Of a DNA stretch of 64,000 nt, positions 24,103-32,405 are shown one piece after another. Position numbers and translations under genes: made by a program. Source of the DNA: Burkholderia sp. BCC0506 (lineage in GTDB: Bacteria > Pseudomonadota > Gammaproteobacteria > Burkholderiales > Burkholderiaceae); contig NZ_CADFEN010000020.1 in NCBI RefSeq assembly GCF_902833145.1, positions 1 to 64,000 on the forward strand, in the 5' to 3' direction. Below the pieces are notes generated by a model, which made no database searches, was not told the DNA's origin, and saw nothing but the letters and a program-made list of their open reading frames with translations. Each line of letters begins with the position of its first letter. Position 1 is the stretch's first letter.

Positions 24103-26013
24103 CTACAACGACTGCGGCGCGACCGTCAGCGCGATCGCGATCGGGCGCACCCAGACCGGCGTCGACGAAAGCTGGAACGTCTCGCCGGACTCGGCGAGCA
24201 GCAGCGTGGTGCCCATCACTTCGGCGATCGCCTGTGCGGCGTCCGGTGGTACGGCGTTGCCGATGCGCTCGCGCCACGCCTGGTCGGACAGTCCGTCGAG
24301 CTCGAGATACTCCTCTGGCTCGACGAGCGACTGCAGGACGGCCAGCTCGAGCGTGGTGAACGGCCGGTGCCACGTACCGTCGAGCGCGCGGATTACGGCG
24401 ACAGTCTTCTCGTTCGCCGCGGGCATGCGCGGATCGGCGACGGACCAGCGCCCGTTGTCGTGGCCGGCGGCGGCCGACACCGCGCCGCTGTGCTGGTCCC
24501 AGCCGACGACGCCGTAGTGGCCGCCGGTCAGGTACGCGTCGCCGCGCTCGCGGCGCATGCCCGGGCGCGGATCGGCCACCGCGAACGCGCCTTGGCCGCT
24601 GTCGCTGCGCGCGATGACCGTGCCGGCGGGCTCGTCGAAGCCGGTCACGCGGTACTTGCCGGCGCCTTCGAAACCGGTTCTCGAGCGCGGATCGGCAACC
24701 GCATACGCGCCCTGGTCATCGCCGCCGATGACCGTGCCGGCGTGGCCGGCCCATTCGGTCACCTTGTACTTGCTGAACAGCGGGCCGGCCGGCGGCCGCG
24801 GGTCGGCGATGCCCTGACCGCCGGCGCTCGGCCCAGTGCCGCCCGTGACAACGCCGGCCGGCTGATCGAACGGCACGATGCGGAAGCAGTTGTTGTGCTT
24901 CACGCCCGTACGGGGATCTGCCACGGTGTAGTAGCCCTGTCCAGGCGTCTGCTGCCCCGCGATCGTGCCGCTATGGTCATCCCATGGCAGCACGCCATAC
25001 GCGTGTCCGTCGTTCCACTTCGTACTCTGGGCGAAACGCGGATCAGCGACCGAAAACGTACCATTGCCCGGGCGGCTCGCACCGGCCACCACACCGCACG
25101 GTTCCTCCCAGCGGTTCACGCCGAGCACGCCGTTGTGCATGTCCGGCACGATCAGGTAGTCGCGCAGCTGCCCGTTCTCGACCGCGAGCTTGTTCAGGCT
25201 GCGCCAGTCGCTGCCTGCTTCGACGAACGCGAGGCGCACCCACGTTTTCCACTGCAGCGACGGCACGCGGTGCATCGGGCCGGCGGCCTCGACGTCGCCC
25301 GGCAGCGGCATGCGTCCGAGCAGCGTGCCGACTCCCTGCAGCCGCTTTTGCTCCGGTTCGTACAGGAACGCCGGCACCTTCTCAATGTGCCGCGCGACGA
25401 GCAGAAATCGCTTGCGGCTCTGTGCCAGCCCACCGATCACGCCGCAGTCATGCGTCGTTTCGTTGACCGCGTAGCCGTAGTGTCGAAGGATCTGGCCGAT
25501 CTGGTCGAGCAGATGGCGGCCGCGCGTCGCGAGCCGGGGGACGTTTTCGAACACGATCAGCTCGACCGGGTCGTCCTTCCATGCTTCGCACATCAGCCAC
25601 ACGCAGCGCAGCGTCAGCTCGTTGAGCGCCTGGTACTTCGGCGTGCGGCTGAGCGTTTCCGACAGCAGCCCGGACGCGCCCTTGCACGGCGACGAGATGA
25701 ACACGCAGTGTGGGTGCTGGTAGCCGGCGGCGCGGCGCACGTCATCGGGCGTCGCCTCGCGCCACCCGGGCGGCGGCTCGGCGCTATGGAAGGCGGTGTA
25801 TTGAGCCCGCGTGAAGAGGTCCATAAGCGTGCACGGCACGCCGACGATCGTCCGGAAATCGCGGCACGCGGCGGGATCATTGTCGATACCGCCAAGCACG
25901 CGCCATGCAGCGATCATTGCGCCGACTTGCGAGACCGCTTTCTTGAAACCCTTCATGCCGGCGCCGAGGCCGGAGCAGAATCCGAAAACCTTGAATTCGC
26001 GAGTAGTGTTCAT
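24103..26013 (-). CDS. DNA (cytosine-5-)methyltransferase with six tandem VADPR repeats
   Basis: 636 residues, methylating cytosine C5 in DNA, probably to protect phage DNA from host restriction. Motif I is FGFCSGLGAG (10-19); the catalytic Cys110 is in ISSPCKG; motif VI is ENV (156-158); motif VIII QSRKRFLL (198-205); motif IX RPFTTLELAVLQS (550-562); motif X RIGNAVPPDAAQAI (583-596). Between motifs VIII and IX, where target-recognition residues lie, residues 292-529 carry six repeats of about 40 residues, each ending (V/I)ADPR. This makes it much longer than ordinary phage Dcm-type enzymes (about 350-450 aa). All catalytic motifs look intact. Confidence 0.9.
   Translation of the reverse strand: MNTTREFKVFGFCSGLGAGMKGFKKAVSQVGAMIAAWRVLGGIDNDPAACRDFRTIVGVPCTLMDLFTRAQYTAFHSAEPPPGWREATPDDVRRAAGYQHPHCVFISSPCKGASGLLSETLSRTPKYQALNELTLRCVWLMCEAWKDDPVELIVFENVPRLATRGRHLLDQIGQILRHYGYAVNETTHDCGVIGGLAQSRKRFLLVARHIEKVPAFLYEPEQKRLQGVGTLLGRMPLPGDVEAAGPMHRVPSLQWKTWVRLAFVEAGSDWRSLNKLAVENGQLRDYLIVPDMHNGVLGVNRWEEPCGVVAGASRPGNGTFSVADPRFAQSTKWNDGHAYGVLPWDDHSGTIAGQQTPGQGYYTVADPRTGVKHNNCFRIVPFDQPAGVVTGGTGPSAGGQGIADPRPPAGPLFSKYKVTEWAGHAGTVIGGDDQGAYAVADPRSRTGFEGAGKYRVTGFDEPAGTVIARSDSGQGAFAVADPRPGMRRERGDAYLTGGHYGVVGWDQHSGAVSAAAGHDNGRWSVADPRMPAANEKTVAVIRALDGTWHRPFTTLELAVLQSLVEPEEYLELDGLSDQAWRERIGNAVPPDAAQAIAEVMGTTLLLAESGETFQLSSTPVWVRPIAIALTVAPQSL
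24427..25140. repeat. Six tandem repeat modules in the methyltransferase gene
   Basis: Encodes six copies of a W/F-D-x-x-(A/S)-G-(T/V)-V...G-x-G...(V/I)ADPR module; the ADPR ends lie at residues 326, 368, 406, 443, 483 and 529. The copies are diverged at DNA level, so they are old. The last copy leads directly into motif IX. Confidence 0.85.
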
Positions 26014-26029
26014 GGTTCGATGGAATTTT

Positions 26030-26061
26030 CGAAAAAAGAAGGGCGCCGAAAATCGGCGCCC
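26030..26061 (-). terminator. Leftward terminator upstream of the methyltransferase
   Basis: GGGCGCCGA / TCGGCGCCC stem with a T-rich tract on its left (minus-strand 3') side. It would stop leftward transcription arriving from 27 kb, implying that the methyltransferase group has its own promoter or relies on antitermination. Confidence 0.6.
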
Positions 26062-26179
26062 CCTCGAATGCCGCGCGGACCGAGGTAAGCCGCGCGGGGG
26101 ATGATCAATTGCTGGAAACTGTGGACGTTCGAGAGCACCGTGCTATAGGATTTAACGAACCTTCCAAAGGAGATCCGTG

Positions 26180-26449
26180 ATGTGGCGCGATGAAACGTAC
26201 AAGGGCTTTGAAATCCACGTTCTCCCCGTGTTGAAGCACAATCCATCGCCCGGGCAACAGGTTCCATATAGCTATACGGGCTACGTGAATCGACCTGGCG
26301 CAGTCATTCAGGTGGAGGCGAACGTTCGTCGTTTCACTCACTCGTCTGCCGATTTTCCCGACGAAGCGACGGCAGCTCAGGCTGCATTCGAAGAAGGGCG
26401 GTCGATAATCGATCGAACGCATCCTGGCCTGACGACAGACGGGCTCTGA
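26180..26449 (+). CDS. Small phage protein (rightward)
   Basis: 89 residues, MWRDETYKGFEIHVLPVLKHN..., beta-rich with a C-terminal helix (EATAAQAAFEEGRSIID). AAAGGAG lies eight bases before the ATG at 26180; a GTG three bases earlier is also possible. Its start resembles the YRGY...DFTP segment of the next protein, so the two may share a small fold. Function unknown. Confidence 0.65.
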   Translation: MWRDETYKGFEIHVLPVLKHNPSPGQQVPYSYTGYVNRPGAVIQVEANVRRFTHSSADFPDEATAAQAAFEEGRSIIDRTHPGLTTDGL

Positions 26450-26465
26450 CTGTAGGATTTTCGGC

Positions 26466-27005
26466 ATGGCGAGCGCGTGGCACGCTCGTCGAACATCACT
26501 CAAATTGGACACTTCCGTGAGCGACACTGAAAAGCGACTGGCCGCATTGGAGATAGCAATCAAGCATGTTTTTGAGCAGTTGCCTTCTGAATATTTGAAA
26601 GCAGCGTGCCAAGAGCTCGATAACAAGATCGCGAACTGGCAGGCAACTCCTGTTCCACAAAGTTCGACAATGACTCGGAGAAACGCAATGCAATCGGTTG
26701 CTGAGTACAATCCGAATGCCACTTCGCAGGCAATGGAGCGACAAGCCATTGGGGATGCGTTGACGCAAGCTCGCAAATTGATTGCGCAACATATCTACAC
26801 GATCGAGTACCGCGGATACAGCGTTGACTTCACGCCACTTGACTGCGGCGACGGGGAGTTCGGAGCCCGGTGGTCTGTGCGAAACAATCACCCGAATGCG
26901 GATGGATCCTGGGTAAGCCTTAGCGACCTCGGGTGTCGCGGCTCGAAAGAGGAAATGGCCAGTGTCGGGGAGCGAGAAGCGAAGCGCTGGATCGATGAAA
27001 AGTGA
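26466..27005 (+). CDS. Phage protein of unknown function (rightward)
   Basis: 179 residues from the ATG at 26466; a GTG at 26517 (VSDTEKRLAALEIAI...) is an equally good start. The N-terminal half is helical; the C-terminal part YTIEYRGYSVDFTPLDCGDGEFGARWSVRNN ends in a helix SVGEREAKRWIDEK and resembles small phage proteins of the type just upstream. AT-richer than the flanks. Likely moron pair with the previous gene. Confidence 0.6.
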   Translation: MASAWHARRTSLKLDTSVSDTEKRLAALEIAIKHVFEQLPSEYLKAACQELDNKIANWQATPVPQSSTMTRRNAMQSVAEYNPNATSQAMERQAIGDALTQARKLIAQHIYTIEYRGYSVDFTPLDCGDGEFGARWSVRNNHPNADGSWVSLSDLGCRGSKEEMASVGEREAKRWIDEK

Positions 27006-27052
27006 TCAGGCTTTGTGAGCAGGAGATCTGTCCGATGGTCGCCCGCCAAAAT

Positions 27053-27081
27053 ACCGCGCAAGGTTATGTGGCTTGCGCGGT
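27053..27081. terminator. Hairpin between convergent units
   Basis: ACCGCGCAAG / CTTGCGCGGT perfect 10-bp stem, loop 9, between the rightward moron pair and the end of the leftward ATPase operon. No T tract; a bidirectional terminator is plausible. Confidence 0.5.
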
Positions 27082-27095
27082 GGTAGAGTGATCAA

Positions 27096-27713
27096 CTACT
27101 TCGGGCGCCACTCGGTGCCGCGGACAATCCGGCCGACCGGCTCGAGCACAAGTACCTCGGATTCCTTCTCGCTGCGCACGAGCGCGCTGCCGCGCCGCTG
27201 GGCTTTCTCGAGCGACGCGTGGCGCCGCGGCTTGCAATATCTGCCGACCGTCACGAACAGCGGTGCACGCGCGCCGACCGGCCCAAGCGTCAGCTCGTCG
27301 ATGCGCGCTTCGAGTGCCGCGGCGTTCGCGCGCCAGGTGTCAGCTCGTCGATGCGCCGCGTCGCGCTCGGCGGTGAGCCGTTCGACCTCGGCTTGCAGGT
27401 CTGCGATGACGCGCGGGACGTTGTCAGCGCCGACGGCCGACGCTGGAAGCTTGGCAATGGCTTCGGCCAGCGTCGGCGCCGCGGCGGCCGCAGGTGCATC
27501 ATTGGATGCCGGTACTGTCGCGGCGGCGCGCGCGAGCCAGTACACGTACTCGTTGCCGCCGCCGGCCCGCTTCTCGCGCTCGACGAGCGCCTCGCCGAGC
27601 ATCTGGTTCAGCTCCTTCGTCACGTCGAGATGCGGGAGCCCGGTTCCGGTCGCCACGGCCTTCGCCGTGGCTTCCGATGTCGCGGCGAGATACTTCTCGA
27701 TGTCCTCTCTCAC
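27096..27713 (-). CDS. Phage protein with wHTH-like N-terminus and coiled coil
   Basis: 205 residues from a GTG start at 27713, preceded by GGGAGG and overlapping the ATPase stop (GTGA). Residues 1-60 look like a winged helix (IEKYLAATSEATAKAVATGTGLPHLDVTKELNQML). Residues 105-142 are a coiled coil (IADLQAEVERLTAERDAAHRRADTWRANAAALEARIDEL). The C-terminus is basic. Probably a DNA-binding accessory of the ATPase encoded just upstream. Confidence 0.65.
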   Translation of the reverse strand: MREDIEKYLAATSEATAKAVATGTGLPHLDVTKELNQMLGEALVEREKRAGGGNEYVYWLARAAATVPASNDAPAAAAAPTLAEAIAKLPASAVGADNVPRVIADLQAEVERLTAERDAAHRRADTWRANAAALEARIDELTLGPVGARAPLFVTVGRYCKPRRHASLEKAQRRGSALVRSEKESEVLVLEPVGRIVRGTEWRPK

Positions 27714-29476
27714 GCTGCCTCCCGTATTGCGTGCTGCGCGGCCGGCGCGACCTGACCGTCCTCGACCCAGAACGCTTCGATGGCTTCGGGCAGGCCGCCG
27801 GGCGGCGTTTTCAGACTCATGAACACCAGCGCCGAGTCGATCTGCTCGGTGTAGGCCAGGTCGTCGAGCCAGTAGAGCAGCCGGTCGCGTTCCGGGCCGA
27901 CCAGGACGTCGGCGCGATCGAGTACAAGCAGCTTCAGGCCCGAGAAGTGGCTGATCGCCGCGGCGACGTGCGCGTCGACGCGCCAGCGCTCCGATTCGGA
28001 CAGCAGGGCGTAGGCGCGCCCGTCGGCGAAGATTTCCATCTCCGGCGTGATTGTCACGTCGGCCCATTCGGACATCTCGGCGAGCGCGACGAGGCGCTCG
28101 TTCATCGGCGTCAGCGCTTCGCTGAGCAGGTCGGCCGGGATGCCATTCGGTGCGAGCGCGTCGGCGATCGCCTCGTACGCCGCGACGTCTTCGTGCAGCG
28201 CCGCAGCCTGCTTTGCCAGAGAGGCGGCGCCGGCGGCGCGCCGTTCGATTTCGCGAAGCGTCGCGATGTCGGTGTCGAGCTGCTTTCGGCGGCGTTGGAG
28301 GTCGGCCAGTTCGGAGCGCGCGGCGTCGCCGCTCTCGCGCGCGGCGGCCGCGCCGCTGTCCTCCGCGTCGTCCTCGAGCGCCCGCAGCTGCGTCGCAGCC
28401 GCGTCCGCCGCTTCGACGTCCCGTTTGCGATTCGCGGCTGCGTTCTGCAGCGTCTTCAAACCCTGCTCGTACTCGGGCAGCTTCGCGGCCGCGTCAGCGT
28501 CGCGCGCGCCGGCTGCGGCCGCCGTCGATAGCACGCCGTTGAGGTAGCGCAGGAGCGCGCCGCATTCCGGGCACGAACATTCGGTGCCGGCCGGCGCCGC
28601 GCCGGCGAGCACACGAAGCGCTTCGACCTTGGGCTGGAATTCGGCGACCTGTTCGTCGGCGATCTGCGCGAGCTCGACCGCCTTCGCATAACCGGCGGCG
28701 CGCGTGCGCAGGTCGGCGATCTTCGACGCACGCGCACGTGCCGCCGTGTCCGCCGCGTCGGCCGCGCCGATCTGCTGCTGCAGTTCGCCGATGCGGTCGT
28801 CGAGCGCCGCGCGATCACCCGTGAGCTTCCGCAACGCGGCTTCGTCGAAGTCGACCGCCGCCGGGCGCCAGGTTGCCGCCTTCTGGCTGCCGTATGTCTC
28901 GCCGGTCGCGTTGCGCCACGACTGCTTCGCGCCGCGCGCGCGATCGGCCGCTTCCTTCTGTGCCGCTTCGAAGCCGGCGCGCAACATCGGCGTGATCGCC
29001 GCGAGCCGCGCGGCGGCCGGCGCCGGTACCGCATCGGCGCGAAGCCCAAGCTTGTCGAGCAGCCGGGCACGCATTTCGTCGACGCCGATCTTCACGCCCA
29101 TCAGGTCGTACAGGAACACCCGGCGCTCGGCCGCGCCGAGGTGCGCGAACCGCTGCGCGTCGAGCACCAGCGGAAGGCGTGGATCCTCGGCGAGCTCGCG
29201 CTTCAGCTTGCCGGACGGCAGCATGACGCTGTTCGCCTGCTCGCCGCACGCGACCACGATCTGGCCGCCGTCGGCCCCCTCGGTGACGAGCGAGCCGTAT
29301 TCCTTCTTCAGCGCGACGCGCACCGTGTCGCCGGTGAGCGCCATACGCACGGCTTCCTGCAGGCTGCTCTTGCCTGCGCCGTTCGGGCCGGTGAAGAGGG
29401 TGACGGGCTTCGCGAGCCGGATGTCCGCCGAGCGGATCCCGAGCACGTTCGCCACGTAGATGTCGGTGATTTTCAC
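27710..29476 (-). CDS. SMC/RecF/SbcC-like AAA ATPase
   Basis: 588 residues. Walker A is FTGPNGAGKSS (residues 28-38) at the end of a RecF/Rad50-type N-terminal strand region. Long coiled-coil segments lie at about 215-290 and 350-450, broken by a CxxC zinc-hook-like apex (TECSCPECGALLRYL, about residue 325). The C-terminal Walker B-like strand is LKLLVLDRADVL, with Arg after the Asp where a catalytic Glu is usual. The form suits a DNA end-processing or annealing partner of the phage recombinase. GTG start 29476 overlaps the upstream stop. Which nuclease it pairs with is unknown; the Cas4-like gene is the obvious candidate. Confidence 0.8.
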   Translation of the reverse strand: MKITDIYVANVLGIRSADIRLAKPVTLFTGPNGAGKSSLQEAVRMALTGDTVRVALKKEYGSLVTEGADGGQIVVACGEQANSVMLPSGKLKRELAEDPRLPLVLDAQRFAHLGAAERRVFLYDLMGVKIGVDEMRARLLDKLGLRADAVPAPAAARLAAITPMLRAGFEAAQKEAADRARGAKQSWRNATGETYGSQKAATWRPAAVDFDEAALRKLTGDRAALDDRIGELQQQIGAADAADTAARARASKIADLRTRAAGYAKAVELAQIADEQVAEFQPKVEALRVLAGAAPAGTECSCPECGALLRYLNGVLSTAAAAGARDADAAAKLPEYEQGLKTLQNAAANRKRDVEAADAAATQLRALEDDAEDSGAAAARESGDAARSELADLQRRRKQLDTDIATLREIERRAAGAASLAKQAAALHEDVAAYEAIADALAPNGIPADLLSEALTPMNERLVALAEMSEWADVTITPEMEIFADGRAYALLSESERWRVDAHVAAAISHFSGLKLLVLDRADVLVGPERDRLLYWLDDLAYTEQIDSALVFMSLKTPPGGLPEAIEAFWVEDGQVAPAAQHAIREAA

Positions 29477-30354
29477 GATTGCTCTCCCTGCGGTCCGCGC
29501 GGCCGCAGCACCGAGCGGCCGCCGTCCGAATCCATCGCACTGACGATGCCCTTCGCTTCGAGCAGCTCGATCAGCCGCGCGGCGCGGTTGTAGCCGATCT
29601 TGAACTGGCGCTGCACGCTCGAAATCGTGACCTTCTGCTGCTCGATCACGAACGCTTCGACTTCGGCGTACAGCGGATCCTCGTTGCCCGAGGCGGCTTG
29701 CTCCTCGTGCCACTCCTTCCAGCCCTTCACCCATGCGATGCACAGCTCGCCGGCCATCACTGGGCATTCGCTTTCGGGCTTGCCGTCGGCGGCCGCCTGC
29801 CGGCCGGCCTGATGCTGTTCGGCGATCTGCGCTTGCGTCGGGCCGTCGCCGAGCTTCGGCACCTCGCGGAAATCGGCGTCGACGACGTCGCTGTCCGGCT
29901 TGTCGCCGTCCATGCCGTCGCCGTCGTTATCGGTGTACTCCCGGCCGAGGTCGAAACCGCGCTGATCCGATTCGCCGCGGATCTCGTCCATGCCGCCGGT
30001 GTGCTCGCTCGGGTTGGCGACGACGACCAGAACGGTTTTCCCGCTGGCTTCGTACAGCTCGTGCAGGTTCGGCTGAGAGCCGCCGAATTTCACGACCGCC
30101 TTGACGCCGTCCTTGATCGTTATCTGGTCCAGGTCTCCCTGGACGACGATGCGGCCATCGCTCGCGATCAGGTGCGTCGCCATCTTCACGTTGTGCTCCA
30201 CGCGCGCACGCAGCCGATCGATGACGTCGTTCTGCTTCTTCTCGGACAGCTTCACCCAGATGTCGGGCATCAGCTTCATCTCGGTCACCAGCGCGGAAAG
30301 CAGGTCTTTGCCGATGCTGTCGGCGGTCATCTGGAGGACGTTCTTGTCGGTCAT
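29473..30354 (-). CDS. Three-part phage protein: N-terminal domain, RMF-like segment, FtsK-gamma-like winged helix
   Basis: 293 residues. Residues 1-115 are an unrecognised domain (KNVLQMTADSIGKDLLSAL...). Residues 182-215 (QAGRQAAADGKPESECPVMAGELCIAWVKGWKEW) resemble ribosome modulation factor. Residues 226-284 (DPLYAEVEAFVIEQQKVTISS..., then RQFKIGYNRAARLIELLEAKGIV) closely match the FtsK gamma domain, which reads KOPS sites on host DNA and activates XerD. The linker 140-175 is acidic. The protein sits between the RecT-like gene and the ATPase, so a recombination or replication role is likely. Confidence 0.75.
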   Translation of the reverse strand: MTDKNVLQMTADSIGKDLLSALVTEMKLMPDIWVKLSEKKQNDVIDRLRARVEHNVKMATHLIASDGRIVVQGDLDQITIKDGVKAVVKFGGSQPNLHELYEASGKTVLVVVANPSEHTGGMDEIRGESDQRGFDLGREYTDNDGDGMDGDKPDSDVVDADFREVPKLGDGPTQAQIAEQHQAGRQAAADGKPESECPVMAGELCIAWVKGWKEWHEEQAASGNEDPLYAEVEAFVIEQQKVTISSVQRQFKIGYNRAARLIELLEAKGIVSAMDSDGGRSVLRPRGPQGEQS

Positions 30355-30384
30355 GTCGAAATCCTTGGCGGCGGGAGGTGCGCG

Positions 30385-31584
30385 TTAGTCGGCGTTGATC
30401 GGGTTGCGCGGGCGGCGGCCGGCCGGCGCGGTCGTCTGAGTGGTTGTCTTGCCGGCGGCCGCCTGTTCAGCTGCCGCCGTGATGGCGCGCATGCGCGCCG
30501 AGGCGAGGGCGTTCAGTTCGGCCTTGGCGGTCTCGTCCGGCACGCCGGCGATCGCGCTGCGCGCGAGGTCGAGGTCCTCGGGCGTCTTGGCGGACTCGAT
30601 GTCCTCGCGGATGCCGTGCACCAGACCGCTCACATCGAAGTCGAAGCCGCCTTGGCCGCCGTCATCGTCATCGCCCGGTTCACCCTGGTCGTCGACGGGG
30701 TCTGCGTGCGCGTCCGACGGCGGCGCGGCGTTTTCGCGCGATTCGGTGGCGGGACCGGTTTGCGCCGGCGTGGCGCGCGAGACTTCCTCGGCCGGCTGTG
30801 CGCGGCCGGCGCGCAGCTCGTCGAGCGTCGAGCGGTTGACGGAGTAACTGCCGTCTTCGTGCACGTCGACGATGTCCGCCACTTCCTCGACGCTCGTCAG
30901 GCCCATCAGCAGCTCGGGCGCGTACAGCTTCCCGAAGAACGACGCGGTGCGATAGCGCAGCATGACCTCGTCCATCGTCTGCCACTTGCTGCCGTTCTTC
31001 GTGTACCAGCCTTCCTTGACGGCCATCTCGATCGACACGGCAGGCGATTCAATCCGCTCGCCGGTCTCTTTCTCGATGGCCCACGCCACGCAGACCTTGT
31101 CGACGATCGGCACGCGCTTCGTGACCGTGCTGCGGTTGCCGTTCTCCCAGACCGTTTCGACGCGTTCGACTGTCTTGTCGCCGAGCACTTTGATGTCGAA
31201 GCGCAGGGGCGAGAAGCGACCGCAGCCGTTTACCGCAGCGATGATCCACTGCGACGACCAGGACGGCCGGCCCTCGACGATGTACAGGTTCTGCATCACC
31301 ATCAGCGGATCGGCGCCCATGCGCTGCGCCATATTCAGTGCAACGACGGCGTTCGCGAGCGCGTTCGGGTTCTCACGCGATTCCTTCACGTTGCCGTACT
31401 TGTCGAGCTTCTCGATGACCTTGCGATACGCGGCAGGCACGAGCGTCGACGACGCGAGAAGGTTCGCGGCGCGCTGCATCAGCTCGAACGACTGCAGCGA
31501 GCCGAAGCCGGGGGCCACGGCGGGCATGTTGGCCTCGCGCGGTAGCGGCGAGCGGACGGATTCAAGAGTGGTGGGCGTGGACAT
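30385..31584 (-). CDS. RecT-like single-strand annealing recombinase (candidate)
   Basis: 399 residues. Residues 30-240 follow the layout of phage RecT/Ehly-type proteins: FELMQRAANLLASSTLVPAAYR, then ANAVVALNMAQRMGADPLMVMQNLYIVEGRPSWSSQWIIAAVNGCGRF, and LRYRTASFFGKLYAPELLMGL. Residues 255-320 are a polar, acidic linker, and the C-terminus is a short helical region. It would anneal complementary ssDNA during phage recombination. It lies next to a Cas4/RecB-like nuclease, the usual exonuclease/annealase pairing. Confidence 0.75.
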   Translation of the reverse strand: MSTPTTLESVRSPLPREANMPAVAPGFGSLQSFELMQRAANLLASSTLVPAAYRKVIEKLDKYGNVKESRENPNALANAVVALNMAQRMGADPLMVMQNLYIVEGRPSWSSQWIIAAVNGCGRFSPLRFDIKVLGDKTVERVETVWENGNRSTVTKRVPIVDKVCVAWAIEKETGERIESPAVSIEMAVKEGWYTKNGSKWQTMDEVMLRYRTASFFGKLYAPELLMGLTSVEEVADIVDVHEDGSYSVNRSTLDELRAGRAQPAEEVSRATPAQTGPATESRENAAPPSDAHADPVDDQGEPGDDDDGGQGGFDFDVSGLVHGIREDIESAKTPEDLDLARSAIAGVPDETAKAELNALASARMRAITAAAEQAAAGKTTTQTTAPAGRRPRNPINAD

Positions 31585-31595
31585 GGATTTCTCGG

Positions 31596-32405
31596 TTATT
31601 CGTGGAATTGGCAGATGCCGTAGCGCGGGCAGTATTTCTTGTCGCACAACAGCGATTTCGGGTTGGGGTAGAAGCGACCAGAGCGGAACATGTCGGCGGC
31701 GAACTGGATCAGCCCTGGCGTTTCCTCGGTGCCGAGCATCACGCGCTTGGCGTTCTTGACCGGGGCAGTCGCGACCTCCGGCGTGCCCTTCGTCTTGAGC
31801 CCGATGATCTCGGCCGTGTCGGCGATCAGCTCGCCGGTCGTGTGCTCGTAGAGCATCTCGTAGGTGCCGATCTGTGGCCCATGGCCCTTCGTGACAGCGA
31901 CGCCCTGCGCGACAGCCTTCGATCCGCTCTTCAGGTCGGCGATGCCCGGGCCGAGCGCCGTGCGACGGACACGTGCGCGGTCCATCGTGCCGGTGAGGCG
32001 GATCACGATCCCACCGCCGCAGTCGATGTCGAGCGGCTTCGTTTCCATCTCGACCGCGACGAAGTTGTATCGCGGCGTGATTTCGAGGCAGTACTTCGTC
32101 GTGAGCGAGATGCCGATGCGCTCGGCTTCCTTCAGGTTGAGATCGTCGCTCGCCGGGTTGTACTCGTTCGACGGGTCGTGCAGCTTGTCGACGAATGCTC
32201 CGGCCGCGTCCTCGACGGTCAGGCCGGAGCCGTCGAGCACGCTTTGGTCGTAGGCGGCCGTGCCGGCGTGGATCGCGGTACCGAGCGCGGCGCGCAGGCC
32301 CACGACGTTGCGCATCTTCAGTAGGTGGATTGCTTCCCACCTGTAGGCGCATTCGAACAGTGCACCCCAGCTCGACGCGCGCACGGTATAGACCGAGGGA
32401 GTCAC
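31596..32405 (-). CDS. PD-(D/E)XK nuclease, Cas4/RecB-like with iron-sulfur cysteines
   Basis: 269 residues. Nuclease motifs in order: GTAIH (42-46), an acidic strand ending near Glu119, GTMDR (Asp142), IADLKS (Asp157, Lys159) and a later QIGTYEMLY (Gln178, Tyr182), the RecB-type QxxxY motif. Cys19 with Cys254, Cys259 and Cys265 gives the 4Fe-4S arrangement of Cas4/AddB enzymes. Expected to resect DNA ends for the annealing protein downstream. The GTG start at 32405 overlaps the upstream stop by GTGA. There is no CRISPR array or other cas gene in the window. Confidence 0.82.
   Translation of the reverse strand: MTPSVYTVRASSWGALFECAYRWEAIHLLKMRNVVGLRAALGTAIHAGTAAYDQSVLDGSGLTVEDAAGAFVDKLHDPSNEYNPASDDLNLKEAERIGISLTTKYCLEITPRYNFVAVEMETKPLDIDCGGGIVIRLTGTMDRARVRRTALGPGIADLKSGSKAVAQGVAVTKGHGPQIGTYEMLYEHTTGELIADTAEIIGLKTKGTPEVATAPVKNAKRVMLGTEETPGLIQFAADMFRSGRFYPNPKSLLCDKKYCPRYGICQFHE

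Noticed and set aside
23992-26088. 698-codon rightward open frame
   Set aside because: Shadow of the cytosine methyltransferase, whose motifs are clear on the minus strand.
29473-30354. A host ftsK fragment captured by the phage
   Set aside because: No motor domain remains and the gene is intact, coupled and fused to other phage-type segments, so it is a phage protein with a gamma-like domain rather than a broken ftsK.
29479-31545. 688-codon rightward open frame
   Set aside because: Shadow of the RecT-like and RMF/FtsK-gamma genes.
31596-32405. Cas4-like nuclease as sign of a CRISPR system
   Set aside because: No repeats of CRISPR type and no other cas genes in the window; phage Cas4/RecB-like nucleases are common recombination enzymes.
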